NCBI RefSeq assembly: GCF_000349325.1
Contig: NC_020504.1
Location: forward strand, 8,722,326-8,786,325
DNA: 64,000 bases
DNA from: Streptomyces davaonensis JCM 4913
GTDB taxonomy: Bacteria; Actinomycetota; Actinomycetes; Streptomycetales; Streptomycetaceae
Direction of reading: 5' to 3'
Below the pieces are notes generated by a model. It saw nothing but the letters and a program-made list of their open reading frames with translations, made no database searches and was not told the DNA's origin. Each line of letters begins with the position of its first letter. Position 1 is the first letter of the stretch. This document shows positions 26,033 through 34,043 of this stretch, piece by piece. Position numbers and translations under genes: made by a program.

Positions 26033-26043
26033 TGGTCTAGACC
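26033..26043. promoter_or_regulatory. DasR-type operator (dre-like)
   Basis: TGGTCTAGACC is the invariant core of the 16-bp DasR responsive element (A[C/G]TGGTCTAGACCA[C/G]T); the outer bases match only partly. It lies 55 bp ahead of the lactonase gene. DasR is the GntR-family repressor of N-acetylglucosamine use in streptomycetes and is released by aminosugar phosphates. Confidence 0.6.
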
Positions 26044-26097
26044 GCGCATGATCGACTGCTACCGTCACCTCCGGACGGACCCGACCGAGAGGGGACA

Positions 26098-27126
26098 GTG
26101 GTGGCAGACGGTGGCAGGCGGGCTTACATCGGGTCGTTCACGGCGGCCGGCGGGCCGGGAATCGTCGTCGCGGCCGTGGACGCCGACAGCGGGGCGCTGA
26201 CCGTCCTCTCCGGTGCGGACGACCTGTCCGACCCCGCCTATCTGGCCCTGGCGCCCGACGGCGGCACGCTCTACGCGGTCAGCGAGACGGCCCAGGGCGC
26301 GGTGGCCGCGTACCGCGTGACCGGGGACAAGCCCGAGCCGACCGGCCCGCCCACGCCCGTGGCCGGCAGCGGCCCCACCCACCTCGGCCTGTACGCGGGG
26401 CACGTCCTGACCGCGAACTACGGCTCCGGCAGCGTCAGCGCGGTACCCCTGCGCCCTGACGGCTCGCTCGCGCCCGCCCCCTGCGATGTCCTCCCGCACA
26501 CCGGCTCGGGCCCGCACACGCCCCGCCAGCAGGGTCCGCACGCCCACCAGGTGCAGGCCGATCCCAGCGGCCGCTGGGCCGTCAGCGTGGATCTCGGCAC
26601 CGACTCGGTCCGGGTCTGCACGCTGACCGACGGCCGCCTCGACGTGCACGGCGAGTACGCGCTGCGCCCCGGCTCAGGACCCCGCCACCTGGCCTTCCAC
26701 CCCGACGGCGCCCACGCGTACGTGGTCAACGAACTGACGCCCACCGTCACCGTCTGCCGCTGGGACGCCGCCGACGGCTCCCTGAAGCCGCTGGCCGAGA
26801 CCCCGGTCCTGCCGGGCGCCCCGGCGGGCGACGCGTACCCGTCCGGCATCGTCGTCGCGCCCGACGGCCGCTTCGTGTGGACCGCGACCCGCGGCGAGGA
26901 CGTCCTGTCGGCGTTCGCCGTCGAGGGCGAAGGGCTCCGCCTGCTCGCCACCGTGCCCTGCCGCGGCCGCTGGCCGAGGGCCCTCACCGAGGCGGACGGC
27001 TTCCTCTACGCCGCCAACGAGCGCTCCGGAGACGTGGCCTGGTTCACCGTGGACCGGGCCTCGGGCCTGCCGCGCTACGGCGGCTCCATCGAGGTACCGG
27101 CAGCGTCCTGCGTGGTCATCGGCTGA
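26098..27126 (+). CDS. Lactonase family protein (6-phosphogluconolactonase-like beta-propeller)
   Basis: A 342-residue seven-bladed propeller of the COG2706 type. The N-terminus RRAYIGSFTAAGGPGI is followed by repeated D-x-G-x-x-Y/V blades such as YLALAPDGGTLYAVSE and HLAFHPDGAHAYVVNE, and WPRALTEADGFLYAANE late in the protein. Relatives hydrolyse 6-phosphogluconolactone or other sugar lactones; catalysis here is inferred from fold only. GTG start behind GAGAGGGGACA. A strong terminator follows the gene, so it is a single-gene unit, possibly under DasR control through the site 55 bp upstream. Confidence 0.8.
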   Translation: MVADGGRRAYIGSFTAAGGPGIVVAAVDADSGALTVLSGADDLSDPAYLALAPDGGTLYAVSETAQGAVAAYRVTGDKPEPTGPPTPVAGSGPTHLGLYAGHVLTANYGSGSVSAVPLRPDGSLAPAPCDVLPHTGSGPHTPRQQGPHAHQVQADPSGRWAVSVDLGTDSVRVCTLTDGRLDVHGEYALRPGSGPRHLAFHPDGAHAYVVNELTPTVTVCRWDAADGSLKPLAETPVLPGAPAGDAYPSGIVVAPDGRFVWTATRGEDVLSAFAVEGEGLRLLATVPCRGRWPRALTEADGFLYAANERSGDVAWFTVDRASGLPRYGGSIEVPAASCVVIG

Positions 27127-27146
27127 CCGCACGCCGAGGTACGACG

Positions 27147-27178
27147 AAGGGCCCGCTCCGGTCGTGGAGCGGGCCCTT
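27147..27178. terminator. Bidirectional hairpin terminator
   Basis: AAGGGCCCGCTCC (27147-27159) pairs perfectly with GGAGCGGGCCCTT (27166-27178) around a 6-nt loop. It follows the lactonase gene and faces the sirohydrochlorin chelatase-like gene, so it can serve both strands. Confidence 0.85.
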
Positions 27179-27276
27179 TCCGTCGTGCCAGGGGCGTGCC
27201 GCGGATGCGCCGGAGCCGCGGCGTAGGCGCTGCCCGGGTGTCAGCCGACTGCCAGGTGTCAGCCGGCCGCCCGGTG

Positions 27277-28197
27277 TCAGCGGACCGGCGTGCCCTGCGC
27301 CTGCGGGGGTGCGATGCCCAGCGCGGTCGTGTACTTGGCCAGCGCCAGCTTGCCGATCGCCGGGTAGGCACCGAGCGCCTCGGCGGCGGAGCAGCCCGCC
27401 TCCTTGGCCGCGTCCTCGATCAGCGCCGGGTCGATCTCCGGCCCTATCAGGTACGGCGCCAGCGCGAGCTGCTGCGAACCGGAACCGCGCAGCTGCTCGG
27501 CGACGGAGGCGATCGAGCCCTCCTGGTCCAGGGCCGCCGCCATCACCGGCACGGCGAGGCGCGCGGCGAGCAGCATGCCGGTGATCCCGGCCGCCTGCAC
27601 GGCCTCCTCGCCACCCACGGAGGCCAGGATGATGCCGTCGGCGGCGGTCGCCACGGTGAACAGCCGGGCGCGGTCGGCGCGGGCCAGACCGGCCTCCGAC
27701 AGCCGCACGTGCAGCCCCTCGGCGAGCAGCGGGTGCGGGCCGAGCGCGTCGGTCAGATCGGCGGCGATCCGGCTCTCCATCACGGCCTGGCGGACCTGGC
27801 GCAGCAGCGCGCTGTCCGGACCGGCGAGCAGCGGCACCACGACGGCCACCGGGCCCTCGGGCGCCTTGACCTCCACGCCGGCGGCGATCGCCTGCTCGTA
27901 ACGTGCGGTGCGCTCCTGAGCGGTGTGCGCGAGGACGGCCTGGAGGGTGGGGAACTCCGTGTCGTCCCCGTCGAGGTACCCGATCCGGGCGTCGAGGCCG
28001 GGCAGCTCGGAGCGGGCGATGCTCACGACCTCCTCGGCGAGGCTGCGCGTGGCGGCGCTCGGCGCACCCGGAACCGCGAGGACGAGCGCGGGCGCGCCTT
28101 CGGGCGCGGCCAGGGGCTCGGGTCGGCGGTGCCGTCCGGGCTGGCGGGGGCGCGGCATTCGTACTGGCAGGCCAGCGGGCCCAGTGGGGGAGCTCAT
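27277..28197 (-). CDS. Sirohydrochlorin chelatase-like protein (CbiX/SirB type)
   Basis: A 306-residue protein with two repeated CbiX-like halves. The first is LVLAVPGAPSAATRSLAEEV, VAVVVPLLAGPDSALLRQV; the second is VPVMAAALDQEGSIASVAEQ, LALAPYLIGPEIDPALIEDA. CbiX/SirB proteins insert Fe or Co into sirohydrochlorin. The usual metal-binding His of the HG(S/T)R motif is replaced by Pro-Gly (VPGAPS) and the second-half His is not evident. This streptomycete subfamily may therefore be non-catalytic or use other ligands. It starts with ATG at 28197 after a proline/arginine-rich leader; the family domain begins about residue 37. Confidence 0.7.
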   Translation of the reverse strand: MSSPTGPAGLPVRMPRPRQPGRHRRPEPLAAPEGAPALVLAVPGAPSAATRSLAEEVVSIARSELPGLDARIGYLDGDDTEFPTLQAVLAHTAQERTARYEQAIAAGVEVKAPEGPVAVVVPLLAGPDSALLRQVRQAVMESRIAADLTDALGPHPLLAEGLHVRLSEAGLARADRARLFTVATAADGIILASVGGEEAVQAAGITGMLLAARLAVPVMAAALDQEGSIASVAEQLRGSGSQQLALAPYLIGPEIDPALIEDAAKEAGCSAAEALGAYPAIGKLALAKYTTALGIAPPQAQGTPVR

Positions 28198-28315
28198 GGC
28201 GCCGCATGTTACTGGTTTCCGGTGCTCCCCTGTTCGGGGAGGGTGCAGGTGAGCGGTATCCGTCCGGTTTTGTCTGATGAGTTACGCGCGTTGCGGAACC
28301 GGACGGCGTAGGCGA

Positions 28316-29293
28316 TCAGTCCTCCTTGTCGGTCACCACGGAGAGCAACGCCCCATCACTCGGCAGAGTGAGCGCCCCCGACGCCAGCTCGGTCGCGATC
28401 CGCACCGCCCCCAACAACGGGTCCCCGGCGGCCGCCACCCGCCGTGCGTGCGGCAGCAGCGCCGACAACTCCTCTTCCAGGGGTACGATCAAGGCGTCCC
28501 CGATCTTGAACAGTCCGCCGGTGAGCGCGACTTGAGGCGCGCCCTCGGCCGGGCAGACGGCCGCCGCCGACTCGGCCATGGACCGGGCCGCGTCCCGCAG
28601 GATGCCGACGGCGACCGGGTCGCTTTCGGCGCAGGCAGCCACCTCGGGTGCGAAGGAGGCGAGGACGGCGGGCCGGTCCGGCCGTGGATAGAGCTGCCCC
28701 GGCAGTCCCGGCATCGGCCCGAACAACTCCTCGGCGCGCGACAGCAGAGCGGCCGATCCACCGGGCCGCCCGTCGTAGGCGCGCAACGCCGCCTCGAGGC
28801 CCGCCCGGCCGATCCACGCGCCCCCGCCGCAGTCACCGAGCAGATGGCCCCAGCCGTCCGCCCGACGCCAGCAGGTCAAGTCGGTGCCGACGGCGATCAG
28901 ACCCGTACCGGCCGCGACGACGGCACCCGGCCGGGACCCGAGCGCCCCCGTGTAGGCGGTGACCGCGTCGGCGGCCAGCGCGACCCTGCGCACCCCGAAC
29001 TCCCGCGCCAGCGCGCCCGGCAGCTCCGCGCGCAGGGCGTCCCCCAAGGTCGCGAGCCCCGCGGCCCCCACCGCGGCGGTGTCCACCCGTTCGAGTCCGG
29101 CCTCGGCGGTCAGCTCCCGCACCAGCGGCACCAGTTGATCCATCAGATGCCCGGCGTCGATGCCCCGCGCCCCCGTGCGCACCGGCACCCGGGACTCCCG
29201 CTGCCCCAGCACGCCCCGCTCGACGGTGCCGACGACCACCCGCAGCCCGGACCCCCCGGAGTCGACGGCGAGGAGTCCGCGGGCCGCGGTCAC
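28316..29293 (-). CDS. N-acetylglucosamine kinase-like (BadF/BadG/BcrA/BcrD ATPase family)
   Basis: A 325-residue sugar-kinase-fold protein. The phosphate-1 loop [15 protein letters not shown] is at the N-terminus, [20 protein letters not shown] and [20 protein letters not shown] form the middle (phosphate-2 and the typical WG.LLGDEG-like motif), and ALTGGLFK is near the C-terminus. These are hallmarks of BadF-type N-acetylglucosamine/glucosamine kinases, which phosphorylate aminosugars with ATP. The GTG at 29293 overlaps the ung stop (GTGA); an upstream extension of 81 codons lies inside ung and is rejected. Unusually, it is coupled to a DNA repair gene. A DasR-type site lies 3 kb away, upstream of the lactonase. 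Confidence 0.82.
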   Translation of the reverse strand: MTAARGLLAVDSGGSGLRVVVGTVERGVLGQRESRVPVRTGARGIDAGHLMDQLVPLVRELTAEAGLERVDTAAVGAAGLATLGDALRAELPGALAREFGVRRVALAADAVTAYTGALGSRPGAVVAAGTGLIAVGTDLTCWRRADGWGHLLGDCGGGAWIGRAGLEAALRAYDGRPGGSAALLSRAEELFGPMPGLPGQLYPRPDRPAVLASFAPEVAACAESDPVAVGILRDAARSMAESAAAVCPAEGAPQVALTGGLFKIGDALIVPLEEELSALLPHARRVAAAGDPLLGAVRIATELASGALTLPSDGALLSVVTDKED

Positions 29294-29967
29294 GGCAGAC
29301 GCCAGTCCACCGGCTGACCGCCCTGTTGGATCAGCAGGTCGTTGGCCCTGCTGAACGGCCGCGAACCGAAGAAGCCGCGATCCGCCGACATGGGGGAGGG
29401 GTGAGCGGACTCCACCGACGGCAGCGGGCCGAGCAGCGGGCGCAGATTGCGGGCGTCGCGGCCCCACAGGATGGACACCAGCGGCTTGCCGCGCGCCGCG
29501 AGGGCCCGGATCGCCTGCTCGGTGACCTCCTCCCACCCCTTGCCGCGGTGCGCGGCGGGCTTGCGCGGGGCCGTGGTGAGCGCCCTGTTGAGCAGCAGCA
29601 CGCCCTGCTGGGTCCAGGGCGTCAGATCGCCGTTGGACGGCTGCGGCAGCCCGAGGTCGGTGTGCAGCTCGCGGTAGATGTTGAGGAGACTGCCGGGCAG
29701 CGGACGCACCTCGGGCGCGACCGAGAACGACAGCCCCACCGCGTGTCCCGGTGTCGGATAGGGGTCCTGTCCGACGATCAGGACGCGCACCTCGTCGAAG
29801 GGCTGCTGGAAGGCCCGCAGCACATTCGGTCCGGCGGGGAGGTAGGTGCGCCCCGCGGCGATCTCCGCGCGCAGGAAGTCGCCCATCTCGGCGATGCGTC
29901 CGGCGACGGGTTCCAGGGCCTTCGCCCAGCCCGGTTCGACGATTTCATGCAAGGGTCGTGGTGCCAC
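29290..29967 (-). CDS. ung: Uracil-DNA glycosylase, family 1
   Basis: A 225-residue family-1 enzyme. The water-activating motif [18 protein letters not shown] holds catalytic Asp68. The [10 protein letters not shown] region provides the uracil-specificity strand. [17 protein letters not shown] is the minor-groove-reading loop with the conserved His. It removes uracil from DNA arising from cytosine deamination or dUTP incorporation. ATG at 29967. The stop overlaps the aminosugar-kinase-like start, so both are on one message. Many streptomycetes have two ung genes, so redundancy elsewhere is possible. Confidence 0.95.
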   Translation of the reverse strand: MAPRPLHEIVEPGWAKALEPVAGRIAEMGDFLRAEIAAGRTYLPAGPNVLRAFQQPFDEVRVLIVGQDPYPTPGHAVGLSFSVAPEVRPLPGSLLNIYRELHTDLGLPQPSNGDLTPWTQQGVLLLNRALTTAPRKPAAHRGKGWEEVTEQAIRALAARGKPLVSILWGRDARNLRPLLGPLPSVESAHPSPMSADRGFFGSRPFSRANDLLIQQGGQPVDWRLP

Positions 29968-30039
29968 GGCGTCACCCTACTGCCGTACACACGGCGGAGA
30001 TCAACCGGTGGCCAAGGCCGACCGATAACCCGGTGCGGC

Positions 30040-31125
30040 TCATCCGACCACCGCCGCGCGCACGCACAGCACGTCCGGCAGATGCGCGGCCAACTGCCGC
30101 CAGCTGTCGCCGTCGTCGGCGGAGGCGTACACCTCGCCGTTGCGGTTGCCGAAGTACACGCCCGCCGGGTCGGCGTCGTCGGTGCACAGGGCGTCGCGCA
30201 GCACCGTGCCGAAGTGGTCCCCCTGTGGCAGGCCCGCTGACAGCGGCTCCCAGGTCTTGCCCGCGTCCGCCGTGCGGTAGACCCGGCAGCGATGATCCGC
30301 GGGCACTCGGTCGGCATCGGCGTTGATCGGGAACACATACGCCGTGTCACCGCGGTGCGGATGGGCGGCCGCGGCGAATCCGAAGGTGGACGGCAGCCCC
30401 TCGCCGATGTCCGTCCAGGTCGTCGCCGCGTCGTCGCTGCGGTACACGCCCCAGTGGTTCTGGAGATACAGCCGGTCCGGGTTCACCGCGTCCCGCGTCA
30501 CCTTGTGCACGCACTGCCCGAACTCCGGGTTCGGGTCGGGCAGGAACACCGCGGAGACACCGGAGTTGGCGGGCGCCCAGCTCGCGCCGCCGTCCGCGGT
30601 GCGGAAGACGCCCGCGGTGGACACGGCCACCGTCACCGAGCGCGGGTCCCGCTCGTCGGTGAGGATCGTGTGCAGGCCCTCTCCGCCGCCGCCCGGCACC
30701 CACTGGGAGCGGGTGGGGTGCTCCCACAGCGGGCGGACCAGCTCGAAGCTCTCGCCGCGGTCCTCCGAGCGGTACAGCGCCGCCGGTTCCGTGCCCGCGT
30801 ACACCACGTCCGGCTCGGCCGCCGCCGGGTGCAGCTGCCACACCCGCTCCAGCGAGGCCTCTGTGTCCTTGGGGAACTTGACGGCAGGCTGCGCCGGTTC
30901 GGTCCAGGTGCGGCCCAGGTCGTCGGAGTGAAACACCGAAGGGCCCCAGTGCGCGCTGTCCCCGCCGGCCAGCAGCCGCGGACGCTCCCCCCGGGTGTCG
31001 ATGGCGACCGAGTACACGGCCTGTGCGTTGAAGTAGGGGCTCTCGTCGAACTCCCAGGCGTCACCTCGCCTCCGGCCGATGAACAGGCCCTTGCGGGTTC
31101 CTACGGCGAGCAGTACCTCGGTCAT
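30040..31125 (-). CDS. BNR-repeat (sialidase/sortilin-like) propeller protein
   Basis: A 361-residue cytosolic-looking beta-propeller with repeated S/T-x-D-x-G-x-x-W Asp-boxes: SDDLGRTWTEPAQPA, SEDRGESFELVRPL, TADGGASWAPANSG, SDDAATTWTDIGEGL, TADAGKTWEPLSAGL and SADDGDSWRQLAAHL. No signal peptide is present, and the catalytic Arg triad and Tyr of true sialidases cannot be assigned. The role is unknown. The ATG at 31125 is 10 bp after GGAGG; 19 further upstream codons are in frame but less likely. A monocistronic gene between the ung operon and a divergent small membrane protein gene. Confidence 0.78.
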   Translation of the reverse strand: MTEVLLAVGTRKGLFIGRRRGDAWEFDESPYFNAQAVYSVAIDTRGERPRLLAGGDSAHWGPSVFHSDDLGRTWTEPAQPAVKFPKDTEASLERVWQLHPAAAEPDVVYAGTEPAALYRSEDRGESFELVRPLWEHPTRSQWVPGGGGEGLHTILTDERDPRSVTVAVSTAGVFRTADGGASWAPANSGVSAVFLPDPNPEFGQCVHKVTRDAVNPDRLYLQNHWGVYRSDDAATTWTDIGEGLPSTFGFAAAAHPHRGDTAYVFPINADADRVPADHRCRVYRTADAGKTWEPLSAGLPQGDHFGTVLRDALCTDDADPAGVYFGNRNGEVYASADDGDSWRQLAAHLPDVLCVRAAVVG

Positions 31126-31384
31126 GCCGAACACCTCCGCGACGTCTCTGTCCCAGACACCGGCCAGTCTGCACCCCACCACTGACAGTCACCTCTGGAA
31201 ACGGCTTTGTCGCAGGTCAGGGCGGCGATGACAGCCCGATGGCCGAGACGGTGGGGCGGCCTCCGCGAGACGCTGCGAGGGCAGGGGGCCCACGTCACGG
31301 CCGGTGCCGTGAGCATCGGGCGGCCGTCCGCCGTATGGGAGGGCGGTCGGGCAGGTCGGTGTGCGCATGAGGAGGAACCCCGCG

Positions 31385-31948
31385 ATGGCACTGCGAGGTC
31401 CGAGGGTGTGGCTGTGGCGCTGGCGGCGCAATCCGCTGAAGCGCCGTGCCGACGCGGTGGAGTCCTGGGTGCTGCTCGGGGCCTGGGCGGTCACCGTCCT
31501 CGTGGGCGTGGCGGTGGGTCTGGCGACGGCCGGTTCGGTCGAGCACGGCATGGCCCGTGAGCGCGCGGAGTGGCGCCCTGTGCAGGCCCGGCTGACCGAC
31601 GGCACGCCCGGTGCCCCGAACGGCCAGAAGATGTGGGCGAAGGTCCGATGGACGGCCCCGGACGGCTCCCAGCACACCGGCCAGGCCCGGGTCAGTCCCG
31701 GCAGCGAGGCCGGAACGGCGGTCACCGTCTGGACGGACCCCGCGGGCCGCCTGGTCACCGAGCCCGCGACCGCCACCCAGGCCCGCCTGCGCGCCGCCCT
31801 CGCCGGCGGCCTGGTGGGCGCGGGCGCGGCGATGGTCCCCTTCACGACCGGCCGCATGCTGCGAGGCCGACTGGAACGCCGACGCATCGACCAGTGGGAC
31901 ACAGAGTGGGCCCGCTTCGGCCCGCTGTGGGGGCGAACGACGGGCTGA
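31385..31948 (+). CDS. Small membrane protein of the Rv1733c type
   Basis: A 187-residue protein with two membrane helices, WVLLGAWAVTVLVGVAVGLA near residue 30 and LRAALAGGLVGAGAAMVPFT near residue 142. A predicted extracytoplasmic loop with a WTAPDGS..TGQARV..G..AGTAVTVWTD pattern lies between them. This is the layout of the Rv1733c-like proteins common in Streptomyces and Mycobacterium. Function unknown. The start at 31385 is chosen because a perfect AGGAGG lies nine bases before it; an upstream ATG (31367) would put that ribosome site inside the gene. It converges on the HEAT-repeat gene with a 10-bp gap. Confidence 0.72.
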   Translation: MALRGPRVWLWRWRRNPLKRRADAVESWVLLGAWAVTVLVGVAVGLATAGSVEHGMARERAEWRPVQARLTDGTPGAPNGQKMWAKVRWTAPDGSQHTGQARVSPGSEAGTAVTVWTDPAGRLVTEPATATQARLRAALAGGLVGAGAAMVPFTTGRMLRGRLERRRIDQWDTEWARFGPLWGRTTG

Positions 31949-31958
31949 GGGCCCGTCC

Positions 31959-34007
31959 CTAGACCACCCCCAACACCACTTCCCGGCACACCCTCAGCAA
32001 CTCCTCGTCGTGCGCGATGTCGTGGCTGCCGTATCCGTCCCCCTGGCCGGTGTGCCGTCGCCGGAGCGTCAGCTCCGTCTCCACCAGGTCCCGAAGTGCT
32101 GTGCTCGCCGGGCCCATCGTGAGCAGGCACTCGGCGATCGTGCGGCGCAGGCGCGGCTGTTCCTCCCATGCGGCGCGCAGCACGGGGGCAACCGTCTCCG
32201 CCTCGCCGCCGATCCGCCACAGCGCGATCGCCGCCGTCACCCGCCGCTTCGAGGCCCCAGTCGCCCGGCGCAACACCGGCACCGCAGCTCCGGCCGCCGC
32301 CCCTATCCGCCCCAGCGTCTCCGCCGCCACGCCCCACCGTCGGGCACCCGGATCCGCCACCTCGCCCAGCAGCACGGGCACAACAGCCGCGGAGTCGCCC
32401 TCGACCGCCCACAATGCGGCCGCCGCCGGGACGGCGTGCTCCGTGTCCAACAGCCCCCGGAGCACAGGTATCGCGTCCCGCGCACCGGAACCCCACGCGC
32501 CGAACGCCAGGACCGCGTACTCGACGAGCGTGTCCCACGAGCGATCACCGGCGACCCGGCCCGCCACCAGCCGCAGCGCGTCCGGGACGGCCCCCGCGTC
32601 GCCCAGCACCGTGAGCGCCCGCAGCAGCGGCGCCGCCCGCCCCGGGGTCACCGCATCGTCGACGGCGAGGGAGCCGAGACGGCGGCGCAGGGCCGGGACG
32701 AGGGGCGCCGCGGCCGGGCCCAGGCAGGCGAGTTCATGGCCCAAGTCGTCCGGAACCACGTCACCGCCCAGCACCTCGCCCAGCACCGGCACGGCCCGAG
32801 GATCCCCGCACCGGACCAGGGCTCGCAGCGGGTCACCCAGGGTCGGCGCGCCGCGGTCCCACTGCCGCACCCACAGATCGGGACGGGCCGTCACCAGGGC
32901 GTGCAGCCCGTCGGCCGCAGGAGCGGCCAGCCCGAACAGAGGCTTCAGCGCGGACACCGCCGCGTCCCGCAACCGGTCCTCCTTCTCGGCCAGTTGCGCC
33001 CCGATCAGCGCCACCGGCTCAGCGAAGTCGGCGCGCCACTCGCGGAACAGCCCGCCGGACATCCATACCGCGTTGCACCGGTCCGCCCAGTCCGGACTGC
33101 TCAACTGCCCCACCAGCAGGGCGATCCGGTCCTCGACCCGGTCGTCCAGCGCGTGGTGCAGGGTGCGCAGCAGATGGGAGCCCTCCTCGTCCGACGGCCG
33201 CAGCCGGCGCAGATGTCCGACGAGGGTGTCGGTGTGCGGGCGGGCGCACAACGCCGCCCGCCGGGCCCGCCGTTCGGACCGCTCCCGCAGCAGTCGTACG
33301 ACGGTGGGCACCAGGTCGGCGGGGGTGCGGTCGGGCGCGCAGTCGGCGAGCTGGCCCAGCGCCGCCAGCCGGAGCCCCGGGTCGTAGGGCAGGGCGCTCT
33401 GCGCGTCCAGGAGGTCCACCGCGGCGTCGGCGTGCGCGGGGTGCCTCCGGGCGTACAGGGCGAGGCTCTCGATGAGGGCGAGCAGCACCCGGTCGTCCCG
33501 TTCGACCGTGACGCGCTCCCGTAACAGGTCCAGCACACGGGCCGGTTCGTCCAGGAACCGCACGAGCGCGCCGGGGGCCGTCCGGCGCACCCCGGGATCC
33601 CGGTCCCCGGCGAGCCGGACGAAGGCCTCGGCGCCCGCCCGGACGGCGGACGCACCGTCGCCCGGACTGCCGGCGCCCTCCCCGCCGATGCTGACCAGCA
33701 GCTCGACGATGGCGCCCCGGTCCGGTAAGTCCGGGCGCGCCGCGAGCGCGAACAGGAACGGAACGCAGGCGAGCGTCGAGTCGTAGACGTCGCCCTGGTG
33801 GTGCACGGCGCCATACATGCCGTCGAGCGCGGTCTCCCGCTCGGCGGGGTCCGCCGAGGCCAGTCCCCGCAGCAGTGCGGGCACGTCCTCGGCGCTGCCG
33901 TACGCATGTCGCATCGAGGCCCAGTCGACCTCGTCGATCCCCGTGAACACGTAGTCCTCCCCAGGCAAGTACCACCTGGTTCGGAGTCTGCCCCACGGCA
34001 CTGACAA
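31959..34007 (-). CDS. HEAT-repeat protein
   Basis: A 682-residue alpha-solenoid. The N-terminus FTGIDEVDWASMRHAYGSAE and VPALLRGLASADPAERETAL, with YDSTLACVPFLFALAARPDL, is a well-conserved opening of streptomycete HEAT-repeat proteins. About ten helix pairs of 30-40 residues follow (for example DPGVRRTAPGALVRFLDEPA and DPRAVPVLGEVLGGDVVPDD). Such solenoids bind proteins or DNA, and some are related to alkylpurine glycosylases. No catalytic motif is visible here. Start is ATG at 34007. No operon partner is evident; aidB begins to its right on the same strand with 36 bp between them. Confidence 0.78.
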   Translation of the reverse strand: MSVPWGRLRTRWYLPGEDYVFTGIDEVDWASMRHAYGSAEDVPALLRGLASADPAERETALDGMYGAVHHQGDVYDSTLACVPFLFALAARPDLPDRGAIVELLVSIGGEGAGSPGDGASAVRAGAEAFVRLAGDRDPGVRRTAPGALVRFLDEPARVLDLLRERVTVERDDRVLLALIESLALYARRHPAHADAAVDLLDAQSALPYDPGLRLAALGQLADCAPDRTPADLVPTVVRLLRERSERRARRAALCARPHTDTLVGHLRRLRPSDEEGSHLLRTLHHALDDRVEDRIALLVGQLSSPDWADRCNAVWMSGGLFREWRADFAEPVALIGAQLAEKEDRLRDAAVSALKPLFGLAAPAADGLHALVTARPDLWVRQWDRGAPTLGDPLRALVRCGDPRAVPVLGEVLGGDVVPDDLGHELACLGPAAAPLVPALRRRLGSLAVDDAVTPGRAAPLLRALTVLGDAGAVPDALRLVAGRVAGDRSWDTLVEYAVLAFGAWGSGARDAIPVLRGLLDTEHAVPAAAALWAVEGDSAAVVPVLLGEVADPGARRWGVAAETLGRIGAAAGAAVPVLRRATGASKRRVTAAIALWRIGGEAETVAPVLRAAWEEQPRLRRTIAECLLTMGPASTALRDLVETELTLRRRHTGQGDGYGSHDIAHDEELLRVCREVVLGVV

Positions 34008-34043
34008 CGGCTCGGAATCGAGGCGTGACTGTATGCGATCCGG

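Noticed and set aside
30040..31125. True sialidase function for the BNR-repeat protein
   Set aside because: Asp-boxes are present but there is no signal peptide and the arginine triad cannot be assigned.
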